Assembly (NCBI GenBank): GCA_004555725.1
Contig: SFHC01000023.1
Location: 1 to 20,815 of the forward strand
Length of the DNA stretch: 20,815 nt
Reading direction: 5' to 3'
Source: [Eubacterium] saphenum
GTDB lineage: Bacteria; Bacillota; Clostridia; Peptostreptococcales; Anaerovoracaceae
Below, in pieces: positions 1 to 6,964 of the stretch. A model generated the notes under the pieces. The model searched no databases. It was not told the origin of the DNA and worked only from the letters and a program-made list of their open reading frames with translations. The position numbers and the translations under genes were made by a program. Within the stretch, counting starts at the first letter, position 1; each line of letters opens with the position of its first letter.

Positions 1-95
1 ATCGCAGCGGTCAGTGTGGTCTTGCCGTGGTCAACGTGTCCGATTGTTCCGATGTTGATATGCGGCTTGGTTCTTTCATATTTCTGCTTTGCCAT
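1..95 (-). CDS. tuf: Elongation factor Tu, N-terminal fragment (window edge)
   Basis: Only the first 31 codons are inside the window; the rest lies beyond position 1. The visible protein starts MAKQKYERTKPHINIG and carries the EF-Tu P-loop GHVDHGKT at residues 19-26, which binds GTP phosphate. EF-Tu brings aminoacyl-tRNA to the ribosomal A site in the cytoplasm. It is the last visible gene of the str operon, 73 nt after fusA. The ATG at 93-95 follows a full AAGGAGG ribosome site (104-110) with 8 nt spacing, which fixes the start. A second tuf copy ends at the right edge of the window, so the genome has at least two. Identity is secure; the length cannot be judged. Confidence 0.97.
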   Translation of the reverse strand, partial: MAKQKYERTKPHINIGTIGHVDHGKTTLTAA

Positions 96-114
96 TTCTA
101 TATCCTCCTTATAA

Positions 115-148
115 CCGCAGCATATGCACGTTGTTGCATACACTGCGG
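115..148 (-). promoter_or_regulatory. 14-bp hairpin in the fusA-tuf spacer
   Basis: Arms at 115-128 and 135-148 pair over 14 bp with no mismatch (two G-U pairs) around a 6-nt loop. The hairpin ends 4 nt before the tuf ribosome site. No U-tract follows it, so it does not look like a terminator. It may stabilise or define the end of a processed tuf mRNA, or tune tuf translation. The structure is seen in the sequence; the role is inferred. Confidence 0.6.
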
Positions 149-168
149 CAAAAATACATCAGGCTTAA

Positions 169-2238
169 TTATTTATTAATGACTTTCTCTGTCAGTGAAG
201 CAGGCAGCTTGTCAAAGTGGTCGAACTGCATGACGTAAGTTCCACGGCCCTGCGTTCTGGAACGCAAATCTGTCGCATATCCGAACATCTCGGACAGCGG
301 TACCATGGCTCTGATTTCAACAGCTCCCTTATCCATCTCGGATCCCTCAATGCGGCCTCTTCTTCCGGACAGGTCTCCGATAACATCTCCCATGTACTCA
401 TCAGGAACAGTTACCTCAACCTTGAAGATCGGCTCGAGCAGAACAGGATCTGCCTTCTGAGCAGCCTCGCGGAATGCCATGGATGCGGCAACCTTAAATG
501 CCATCTCAGAGGAGTCGACTTCATGGTAAGATCCGTCGTACAGCTCTACGCCGACATCGACAACCTGATATCCGGCAACCGGACCATTCTGCATAGCTTC
601 CTGGATACCTTCCTGAATCGCGTTGAAATATTCCTTAGGAATAGCTCCTCCGACGATGGAGTTCTTGAACTCGTATCCTTCACCCGGCTCTCTCGGATAA
701 ACCTTGATCTTAACATGACCGTACTGACCATGACCACCGGACTGCTTCGCATACTTATGATCAACATCAACAGCCTTGGTGATTGTCTCCTTATAGGAAA
801 CCTGCGGCTTTCCGACATTCGCCTCAACCTTGAACTCACGCAGCAGACGGTCTACGATGATCTCCAGATGGAGCTCTCCCATTCCTGCGATGATGGTCTG
901 ACCAGTGTCCTCGTTCGTGTATGTTCTGAACGTCGGGTCCTCTTCTGCCAGCTTTGCCAGCGCGATGCCCATCTTCTCCTGGCCGGCCTTGGTTCTCGGC
1001 TCGATCGCGATCTCGATAACCGGATCCGGGAACTCCATGGACTCCAGCAGAATCTCATGGTTCTCGTCACACAGTGTATCACCGGTCGTTGTATTCTTCA
1101 GGCCTACAGCTGCAGCAATATCACCGGCGTAAACCTTATCGATCTCATTACGCTTGTTTGCGTGCATCTGCAGAATTCTTCCGATTCTTTCCTTCTGGCC
1201 CTTGTTCGCGTTATAAACGTAGGAACCGGACTCCAGTGTACCGGAGTAAACTCTGAAGAATGCCAGCTTACCAACATAAGGGTCCGTCATGATCTTAAAT
1301 GCCAGAGCTGCAAACGGAGCCTTGTCATCGGAAGGTCTATCTTCCTCTTCCTCGGTATCCGGGTTCACACCCTTAATCGGCGGTACGTCGATCGGGGATG
1401 GCATGTAATCAATGATGCCGTCCAGCAGCGGCTGAACGCCCTTATTTTTATATGCGGAACCGCACATTACAGGAACCATCTCATTTGCGATAGTCTGCTT
1501 TCTGATTGTGTCCTTGATCTCCTTCTCTGTCAGTTCCTCGCCCTCCAGATACTTCATCATGAGATCCTCGTCACACTCAGCAACCTGCTCCAGCAGCTTG
1601 TCGTGCCATTCCTTAGCCTCGTCAACCATATCGTCCGGAATTGCTTCCTCGTCGATCTTGGTTCCGAGCTTATCCTCATAAATCTCAGCCTTCATGGTGA
1701 TCAGGTCGATGATTCCGCGGAAACTGTCCTCAGCGCCGATCGGCAGCTGAACAGCTACCGGGTTGGCCTGAAGTCTTTCCTTAATCTGATCAATGACGCG
1801 GTAGAAGTCCGCACCCAGAACGTCCATCTTATTAACAAAGACCATTCTTGGTACGTTGTACTTCTCAGCCTGTCTCCATACAGTCTCAGACTGCGGCTCT
1901 ACACCACCCTTGGCAGCCAGAACCGTAACAGCTCCATCCAGTACACGCAGGGAACGCTCAACCTCTACAGTAAAGTCTACGTGTCCCGGCGTATCGATGA
2001 TGTTGATACGGTTGCCCTTCCAATGAGCAGTAGTCGCCGCAGAAGTGATTGTGATTCCACGCTCACGCTCTTCTTCCATCCAGTCCATCTGAGAAGCTCC
2101 ATCGTGAGTTTCTCCGATCTTATGAGTTTTACCTGTATAGAAGAGGATACGCTCTGTGACAGTAGTCTTTCCGGCATCGATATGAGCCATGATTCCAATG
2201 TTTCTGGTTTTCTCTAACGGAAATTCTCTACCAGCCAT
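169..2238 (-). CDS. fusA: Elongation factor G
   Basis: Translocase EF-G, a ribosomal GTPase that moves tRNA and mRNA after each peptide bond and also helps split ribosomes during recycling. The protein is 689 aa, the usual length. GTPase motifs are visible: P-loop AHIDAGKT (18-25), switch I RGITIT (60-65), DTPGHVDF (82-89) and NKMD (136-139). The later domains II-V are complete, including the conserved GGHGQYGHV stretch of domain IV. The start ATG follows GGAGG closely and lies 33 nt after the rpsG stop, so the genes are co-transcribed. No frameshift or truncation is seen. It is the standard str-operon copy rather than a tetracycline-protection paralogue, given its position and its conserved N-terminus. 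Confidence 0.98.
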   Translation of the reverse strand: MAGREFPLEKTRNIGIMAHIDAGKTTVTERILFYTGKTHKIGETHDGASQMDWMEEERERGITITSAATTAHWKGNRINIIDTPGHVDFTVEVERSLRVLDGAVTVLAAKGGVEPQSETVWRQAEKYNVPRMVFVNKMDVLGADFYRVIDQIKERLQANPVAVQLPIGAEDSFRGIIDLITMKAEIYEDKLGTKIDEEAIPDDMVDEAKEWHDKLLEQVAECDEDLMMKYLEGEELTEKEIKDTIRKQTIANEMVPVMCGSAYKNKGVQPLLDGIIDYMPSPIDVPPIKGVNPDTEEEEDRPSDDKAPFAALAFKIMTDPYVGKLAFFRVYSGTLESGSYVYNANKGQKERIGRILQMHANKRNEIDKVYAGDIAAAVGLKNTTTGDTLCDENHEILLESMEFPDPVIEIAIEPRTKAGQEKMGIALAKLAEEDPTFRTYTNEDTGQTIIAGMGELHLEIIVDRLLREFKVEANVGKPQVSYKETITKAVDVDHKYAKQSGGHGQYGHVKIKVYPREPGEGYEFKNSIVGGAIPKEYFNAIQEGIQEAMQNGPVAGYQVVDVGVELYDGSYHEVDSSEMAFKVAASMAFREAAQKADPVLLEPIFKVEVTVPDEYMGDVIGDLSGRRGRIEGSEMDKGAVEIRAMVPLSEMFGYATDLRSRTQGRGTYVMQFDHFDKLPASLTEKVINK

Positions 2239-2271
2239 TTTTCCTCCATTCTGCGTTTCACTAGGAAACTA

Positions 2272-2742
2272 CTACCATCTGAAGTGAGCAAACGCCTTGT
2301 TTGCCTCTGCCATCTTATGAGTATCTTCTTTTCTCTTTACGGTTGCTCCGGTGTTGTTGGAAGCATCGATGAGTTCCTTGGCAAGTCTCTCTGCCATAGT
2401 TCTCTCACCTCTTGCTCTTGTGAACATCGTGAGCCATCTCAGAGCCAGTGTCTGTCTTCTTGCAGGTCTTACCTCTACAGGAACCTGATAGTTCGCACCG
2501 CCGACTCTTCTAGCCTTAACTTCAAGTACAGGCATGATGTTGTTCATAGCCTTCTCAAATACGTCCAAAGGCTCCTCGCCAGTCTGCTCCTTAATCTGAT
2601 CAAACGCGCCGTAAACGATCTTCTGAGCGGTGCTCTTCTTTCCGTCCAGCATAATGCTGTTGATCAGTTTGGAAACTACGACATTGCCGTAAACTGGATC
2701 TGGAAGCACTTCACGCTTTGGTGTTTTACCTTTCCTTGGCAC
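2272..2742 (-). CDS. rpsG: Small ribosomal subunit protein S7
   Basis: S7 binds the 3' major domain of 16S rRNA, starts assembly of the 30S head and contacts the E site. The open frame extends upstream to 2793, but the family start is at the GTG of 2740-2742, giving MPRKGKTPKREVLPDP and the canonical 156 aa. A strong GGGAGG ribosome site precedes this GTG by 7 nt, while nothing comparable serves the longer form. Family signatures include RRVGGANYQVPVEVRP and the C-terminal end AHFRW. It sits between rpsL (301-nt spacer) and fusA (33-nt spacer) in the str operon. In E. coli S7 represses its own operon by binding the rpsL-rpsG spacer; the long structured spacer here may do the same, but that is inference. 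Confidence 0.97.
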   Translation of the reverse strand: MPRKGKTPKREVLPDPVYGNVVVSKLINSIMLDGKKSTAQKIVYGAFDQIKEQTGEEPLDVFEKAMNNIMPVLEVKARRVGGANYQVPVEVRPARRQTLALRWLTMFTRARGERTMAERLAKELIDASNNTGATVKRKEDTHKMAEANKAFAHFRW

Positions 2743-3043
2743 TTCTCTTCCTCCCTTATCTGCGTTTCTCCCGGACAAAATCCGACTGCCCAAGAGGTCC
2801 GCTGTACAATTACAGCTTCGATTGCACTTTTTCTCTTCACCCTTTGTCCCGAAACGATGCGCTCCGCGCAGAGGATTACTCTGAACAGCCCGGCAATACT
2901 GTAAAAATGTGACTGCCCAGTCTTACGGGGGTACTCGACACCGGTTCCCGACTATGCGGACGCGGCGCCGCGGTGCTCAATATATTGCAAATAATGCCTA
3001 TATATTCCGAGCACAACAATCCCGATTACTCGAAATAGATTTC
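2743..3043 (-). promoter_or_regulatory. Structured rpsL-rpsG spacer
   Basis: This 301-nt spacer has no convincing gene. It holds several inverted repeats. The largest is a hairpin at 2973-3014 with arms GTGCTC and AATATAT paired to their complements (13 bp, one 2-nt bulge, 14-nt loop). Directly beside it is the perfect palindrome CGCGGCGCCGCG (2961-2972). Further on are GACTG-CC-CAGTC (2911-2922), a TGCGC stem (858-870 of the 2 kb block, i.e. 2858-2870) and a GCTGTA stem (2801-2816). No U-tract follows any of them. An S7-type translational operator or an RNA processing region is the best guess. No clear internal promoter was found. Confidence 0.5.
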
Positions 3044-3460
3044 TTACTTTTTCTTAGGTCTCTTGACGCCGTACTTGGAACGAGCCTTGTTTCTGTCAGC
3101 TACACCGGCAGTATCGAGAGTTCCTCTGATGATGTGGTATCTTACACCAGGGAGGTCCTTAACTCTTCCGCCTCTGATCAGTACCACGCTGTGCTCCTGC
3201 AGGTTGTGGCCGATTCCAGGGATGTAGGCTGAAACCTCAATGCCGTTCGTAAGACGTACTCTGGCAACTTTTCTAAGAGCGGAATTCGGCTTCTTAGGTG
3301 TTACCGTCTTTACTGACGTGCAGACGCCTCTCTTCTGTGGTGAGTTGTTGTCTGTGAACTCACGCTTCAGGGAATTCATTCCCTTACCGAGAGCCGGTGC
3401 ACCAGACTTCTTGACGGAACTGTGTCTGCCCTGACGTACTAACTGGTTAATTGTAGGCAT
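3044..3460 (-). CDS. rpsL: Small ribosomal subunit protein S12
   Basis: S12 lies at the decoding centre of the 30S subunit and helps control accuracy. The protein is 138 aa, typical of Gram-positive S12, with the insertion after residue 20 seen in Bacillus-type proteins. The signature KPNSALRKVARVRL and the loop GHNLQEHSVV are intact. The lysines of TPKKPNS and GRVKDLPG, where streptomycin-resistance changes usually occur, are the wild-type residues. The ATG at 3460 follows AAGGAG with 6 nt spacing. It is the first gene of the str operon, behind the promoter at 3611-3639 and a roughly 145-nt leader. No anomaly is seen. Confidence 0.98.
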   Translation of the reverse strand: MPTINQLVRQGRHSSVKKSGAPALGKGMNSLKREFTDNNSPQKRGVCTSVKTVTPKKPNSALRKVARVRLTNGIEVSAYIPGIGHNLQEHSVVLIRGGRVKDLPGVRYHIIRGTLDTAGVADRNKARSKYGVKRPKKK

Positions 3461-3565
3461 TATTTTCTCCTTTCCTGAGTAATTTGGTATATGGGACCGG
3501 ATACAGATTCATGCGCCTCCGCACAGCGAATTTACATTTCTCTGATCTGTCCAGACAGTCAAAGC

Positions 3566-3589
3566 GACTCTGAAGCGTACTTCAGAGTC
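3566..3589 (-). promoter_or_regulatory. Perfect 10-bp stem-loop in the str operon leader
   Basis: On the minus strand GACTCTGAAG pairs with CTTCAGAGTC around the tetraloop TACG (UACG in RNA, the UNCG class). It lies about 20 nt into the predicted rpsL leader and has no U-tract after it, so it is unlikely to be a terminator. It probably stabilises the 5' end of the mRNA or is a protein contact site. The role is inferred. Confidence 0.6.
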
Positions 3590-3610
3590 ATCGAGACTGA
3601 ACCAATCATA

Positions 3611-3639
3611 AGTGTATCACAAGCATTTTCTTTTTGCAA
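3611..3639 (-). promoter_or_regulatory. Probable sigma-A promoter of the str operon
   Basis: Minus-strand -35 TTGCAA (3634-3639) and -10 TACACT (3611-3616) are spaced by 17 nt. The -10 is preceded by TG one base away, an extended -10. Each hexamer matches the consensus at 4 of 6 positions. It lies after the terminator of the secreted-protein pair and about 150 nt before rpsL, where the operon needs a promoter. Confidence 0.65.
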
Positions 3640-3680
3640 CTGACAAAAATCAATTCACAAGGAAAAATTTGGAAACTACG

Positions 3681-3734
3681 AAAAAAGGAGACTCTCCGCA
3701 TTCGCCTTCCTGCTGAATGTGGAAAATCTCCTTC
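3681..3734 (-). terminator. Rho-independent terminator after the 737-aa gene
   Basis: Outer arms AGGAGA and TCTCCT (3727-3732 and 3686-3691) enclose a second stem with TTCCaCATTC facing GAATGcGGA. The minus strand then reads TTTTTT (3681-3686). It separates the secreted-protein pair from the str operon. Confidence 0.85.
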
Positions 3735-3753
3735 TTGATTATTTCAATCTCTT

Positions 3754-3789
3754 GCAGAACCGTTTCCGGTTCCGCGGCGTAAAAACGCC
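3754..3789 (-). repeat. Two tandem hairpins directly after the 737-aa gene stop
   Basis: The first hairpin begins 1 nt after the TAA stop: GGCGT and ACGCC arms (3776-3789) with a TTTT loop. The second follows without a gap: a 9-bp stem (3754-3762 with 3767-3775) closed by a GAAA tetraloop on the minus strand. With the terminator at 3681-3734 this makes three hairpins in a row. They could protect the 3' end of the mRNA. Confidence 0.6.
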
Positions 3790-3790
3790 T

Positions 3791-6004
3791 TTACTTTACC
3801 GTTACGGCAACCTTGGCTCTGACGCCGTTGGTGCCCAGAACGTAAACATTGCACTTCCCGGCTTTCTTAGCCTTTACGATTCCTGTGCTGGAAACGCTGA
3901 TGTTCTTTCCGTCTTTGATGTAAACGTAACGGAACATTGCCGCGTGACCCTTCTGCAGAATCGCGCAGTTCGAGTAAACGCCCTTTACCGACGGCTGAAT
4001 GCGGGAAGTCTTTCCAACTTTCAGAGTGACAGCGTTCTTATTTACACTGACCTTCTTCACGTTCGTGTAGCTTACGCGTTTTCTCATGAAGTTTCCGGCG
4101 ATCGAGTGAACGGACAGGCTCTTCTTTACAACCTTCTTCTTTCCGTTCTTAATCTGGTATGCCGCGACATAATATTTATACGCAACACCCTTCTTCAGTC
4201 TGGACTGCTTATACACTCTAGGCGCGGATGCCTTGACATCAGCCACCTTCTTGAAGTGATAGGTCTTCTTCGGTGTGTTGCAGTTTGCCTCATAGACGTA
4301 GTATCCGTCCACATTGGTCAGCGGCGTCCAGGTCACCGTCTGGCGGCTGCTTCCGCTGGCGATGGCCTTCGGCAGCAGAATTCCTGTCACTTTACTTGCC
4401 GTCTGCGGCTTTACGTTCTTGTTCCACTTAGCATAAATGTGGATGTCTCCGGTAATCGGCTTGCTGAAGTCGAACGGAATCGTGCACTCCGGATCGGAAT
4501 ACCATCCGTCAAACGTATATCCCGGGCGAACCGGATCCTGAGCCGGCTTCTCCACCTTACCCTGATCGTCAACAGTGATCTTGGTGGTTGTCTCCGGCTT
4601 ATCCGTGGTCGGGTTATCCTCATGGATCGTGACCTCATGCTTCTGCGGCTGCTGCGGCTCCGTCGGAGTAGACGGCACGTACGGCGTGTCCGGTGTGGAC
4701 GGCTTGCTGACCTTGAAGCTATAGGAGATCTGTTTCGGTTTGTCTTCTCCTGCCAGTTTATCCGCGCCTTCACTGTTCTGCTGTCCTGCAAAATAGAACA
4801 GATTGCGCCAATATATATTCTTGAACTCTGGTACCTCTTGATTCAGTTCTACTGACAGATCACTGAATCCGGACACTGTTCCGCGGATGTGCTTTACGCC
4901 TTCTGCCGCATCCTGTGCAATGTCCAATCCCTTAATGTCAATACTGACTGATCCTTTGTCCGTGCTCACTGCTCTGTTCAGATCTTCACGATACGCCTTC
5001 AACTGCTGCGACTGCACGTTGTCGATACCAACCTTAACAACCAGCTTTCCCTGTTTATTTTCCGTCTGCTCATCCTCTTTAAGCGGGCTGGGTGTAACAC
5101 TTTTAATCTTAAGAATTCCGGACGGATCATGAAGAGTGATATTATCGGCAGTGATTTTGCTGGCATCAACGCCCTTAGGAATATCCAGCGTAAAGACCAG
5201 TCCCTCATCTGAGTAGGTATTCGAAACCATTTTTATCAAAGGATAAGAAGACGGAGTAGCGCCAATCGCTTCCATAATCCAGGTATTCATGTACCGTGCA
5301 AACCATGGTGCGCTGATTGTAAATTTCAATCCAAGATCCTTGTCTCCCGGCGCACAGACGTCTTCATTTTTATCAATGCGGCTGAGATCACCATATATCT
5401 TGAGGGTCTTTGTCCTGTTTGCTACTTCACCTTCATTCAGCAGGTCATACCTGCCAGCATCTGGATCTAATCCCCAATACGCTTTATACAGATCTGGGAC
5501 AACTGTTTCCAGCTTTTTTTTCATCTCCTCATCTGCAATCTCAGGTACTTTACCCTTTGTAACTGCTTGGATATATTGCCATTCTGTTTCATACCCGGCA
5601 TTCGCTTCAGGACCCCACCATGCGAACACTGAGTACGGATCAAATGTCAACATTGTATTCGCATCTTTATCATCAATACCATTTGTATTTATCTGATGAA
5701 AGCGGTACTGGTTCAATTCTGAATTGAAATCTTCGGGAATTTTTTCGGATACCTTTGTATCAAACTGCCGTGGGTTGCCAGACAGCAGATCTGACGGAAC
5801 AGCAAGTTCTTGACCATTCATGGTGCATGCTGTAAGGTCTGTCCAGTAATCATTCTGTATGGTCTCTGCAACCTTTGCATCAACAGACGAGGCGGAATCC
5901 CCCGTATTGTTACTATCATCAGCAGCAAATACTGGAAGCATCATTGCTGCCGCCATTGCTGCAGACAGACCCAGAACTCCGATTTTCTTTATTATTTTAT
6001 TCAT
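3791..6004 (-). CDS. Secreted multidomain protein with InlB B-repeat, FN3-like and Ig-like modules
   Basis: A 737-aa exported protein whose function I do not recognise. Residues 1-27 are a Sec signal peptide: basic start, hydrophobic core, and VFA before the likely cut. Residues 28-430 form a domain I cannot name; 232-380 resemble the upstream 241-aa protein. A Pro/Thr linker (433-490) leads to one InlB B-repeat (about 491-528: PGYTFDGWYSDPEC then IYAKW), an FN3-like module (about 536-636) and a C-terminal BIG_2-like Ig module (about 648-737: VTLKVGK, GIVKAKKAGKCNVYVLG). There is no LPXTG, final membrane helix or SLH repeat, so it is likely secreted or held non-covalently at the wall. The start lies 24 nt after the upstream gene with only a weak ribosome site, suggesting translational coupling. 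G+C is far lower in the N-terminal half than in the C-terminal modules. An adhesin-like role is possible but only inferred. Confidence 0.88.
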   Translation of the reverse strand: MNKIIKKIGVLGLSAAMAAAMMLPVFAADDSNNTGDSASSVDAKVAETIQNDYWTDLTACTMNGQELAVPSDLLSGNPRQFDTKVSEKIPEDFNSELNQYRFHQINTNGIDDKDANTMLTFDPYSVFAWWGPEANAGYETEWQYIQAVTKGKVPEIADEEMKKKLETVVPDLYKAYWGLDPDAGRYDLLNEGEVANRTKTLKIYGDLSRIDKNEDVCAPGDKDLGLKFTISAPWFARYMNTWIMEAIGATPSSYPLIKMVSNTYSDEGLVFTLDIPKGVDASKITADNITLHDPSGILKIKSVTPSPLKEDEQTENKQGKLVVKVGIDNVQSQQLKAYREDLNRAVSTDKGSVSIDIKGLDIAQDAAEGVKHIRGTVSGFSDLSVELNQEVPEFKNIYWRNLFYFAGQQNSEGADKLAGEDKPKQISYSFKVSKPSTPDTPYVPSTPTEPQQPQKHEVTIHEDNPTTDKPETTTKITVDDQGKVEKPAQDPVRPGYTFDGWYSDPECTIPFDFSKPITGDIHIYAKWNKNVKPQTASKVTGILLPKAIASGSSRQTVTWTPLTNVDGYYVYEANCNTPKKTYHFKKVADVKASAPRVYKQSRLKKGVAYKYYVAAYQIKNGKKKVVKKSLSVHSIAGNFMRKRVSYTNVKKVSVNKNAVTLKVGKTSRIQPSVKGVYSNCAILQKGHAAMFRYVYIKDGKNISVSSTGIVKAKKAGKCNVYVLGTNGVRAKVAVTVK

Positions 6005-6028
6005 TTGAACTATTTCGCCTGCCTTTTG

Positions 6029-6754
6029 TTAAAATGTCCATGTCGTTTTCGGAGAAGTAATATTAACAATTGGATCCTTTACCGGATGAGTTCCGTTTTT
6101 ATACAGCTGACAGGATCCGCTTCCCGTAACCGTTCCGTTTGCCAGACTGCCGGATAACGGAATGGTTACCTGAATCGGATGTGTCTGACCGTCTTTCTGT
6201 TCGCTTTCAACATGACTGAAAAATTCCGCATAGTCCCACCAGCTGCCTAAATAGAACGTAAAGGCAAGGGTGTTTGCATTTACATTCTTAACTGTGATAT
6301 TACTGATTGTTGAAGTACTTGCTGAGTGAGTTACACTCTCAGCATCAACAGTTACTCCTTCTGGGAACTGAACGGTATACGTAAAAGTCGGGAAACCGCT
6401 GTTTTCGCCATACATGACAATATGAGTATAGTAGCTGGCAAAAAGATCACTCTTATAATTATCCCGATACTCTTGATCAGCTTCATTGAATAAGTCAATG
6501 GCATCTACATTCAATTCAATCTGATTCTTCGTCGAATCGTAAGTAAACGCGCTCTTGTCGATTGTCATAGTTCCAGTCAGCCTACGGCCTCTGAATATAC
6601 CAGACGTATTAAATGTACCTGTGATTTTCTGTGCTGATCCTGTACTCGTCTCCGCAAACACCGCGGAAGCAGACAGCAGAAATACCACTGCAACGGATAG
6701 GGCCAGCACCAGACACAGCAGTGCCTTTGCCGGTGTTCGTCTTTCTGAAGACAT
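6029..6754 (-). CDS. Secreted protein of unknown function (241 aa)
   Basis: I do not recognise this family. Residues 1-34 are a signal peptide with a basic start (MSSERRTPAK), a long hydrophobic core and SASAVFA before the likely cleavage site. The mature part (35-241) is rich in Thr, Ser and aromatic residues with alternating hydrophobics, as in a beta-sandwich. Examples are TYTVQFPEGVTV (125-136) and IQVTIPLSG (194-202). It has a single mature cysteine, no sortase motif and no second membrane helix. By eye, residues 88-212 follow the same order of short motifs as residues 232-380 of the next gene. The ATG at 6754 follows AAGGAG with 6 nt spacing. It is the first gene of a two-gene unit with the 737-aa gene 24 nt downstream. 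The 431-nt region before it holds a G9 tract and hairpins. Confidence 0.85.
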   Translation of the reverse strand: MSSERRTPAKALLCLVLALSVAVVFLLSASAVFAETSTGSAQKITGTFNTSGIFRGRRLTGTMTIDKSAFTYDSTKNQIELNVDAIDLFNEADQEYRDNYKSDLFASYYTHIVMYGENSGFPTFTYTVQFPEGVTVDAESVTHSASTSTISNITVKNVNANTLAFTFYLGSWWDYAEFFSHVESEQKDGQTHPIQVTIPLSGSLANGTVTGSGSCQLYKNGTHPVKDPIVNITSPKTTWTF

Positions 6755-6855
6755 AACGTTCTCCTTTCTGAAACAATCCGATGCGTCACGTTCTGCCTTC
6801 CCGCGCAGTTATAATTTCTGCCGATTGAAAGAATCTTGTTCAAAATGTGGAACGA

Positions 6856-6864
6856 CCCCCCCCC
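6856..6864 (-). repeat. G9 homopolymer tract in the 5' region of the secreted pair
   Basis: Nine C on the plus strand, G on the minus strand, 101 nt before the start codon of the 241-aa gene. I noticed no other run of this kind. Long G/C runs can change length by slipped-strand replication and switch surface genes on and off. No convincing -35/-10 pair was found flanking it, so any effect on expression is inferred. Confidence 0.9.
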
Positions 6865-6918
6865 AATTTGCCTGAAATTCAGCCGTTTCTGGAGGAAGGC
6901 CAGTTCATGATGATCTTA

Positions 6919-6950
6919 TTAAAAATAGCTCGCGTACGGAAATCCGTACG
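6919..6950 (-). terminator. Possible attenuator hairpin before the secreted pair
   Basis: A perfect 7-bp stem, CGTACGG and CCGTACG (6933-6939 and 6944-6950), has a 4-nt loop. It is followed after 6-7 nt by TATTTTT on the minus strand. The offset U-tract makes it a weak or conditional terminator. It begins 15 nt after the stop of the possible leader peptide at 6965-7009. Confidence 0.4.
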
Positions 6951-6964
6951 TTCTATATACAATA

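Noticed and set aside
217..2217. Long plus-strand open frame (666 codons) opposite fusA
   Set aside because: It mirrors fusA and arises from biased codon use in a highly expressed gene. The protein has no recognisable motif and no ribosome site of its own.
2743..2793. Longer S7 with 17 extra N-terminal residues
   Set aside because: The family starts at MPRKGK, and the GTG at 2742 has a strong ribosome site at the right distance. The extension would be translated across that site.
3719..4855. Plus-strand open frame of 378 codons opposite the 737-aa gene
   Set aside because: It lies in the GC-rich half of the minus-strand gene, begins inside its terminator and shows no family features.
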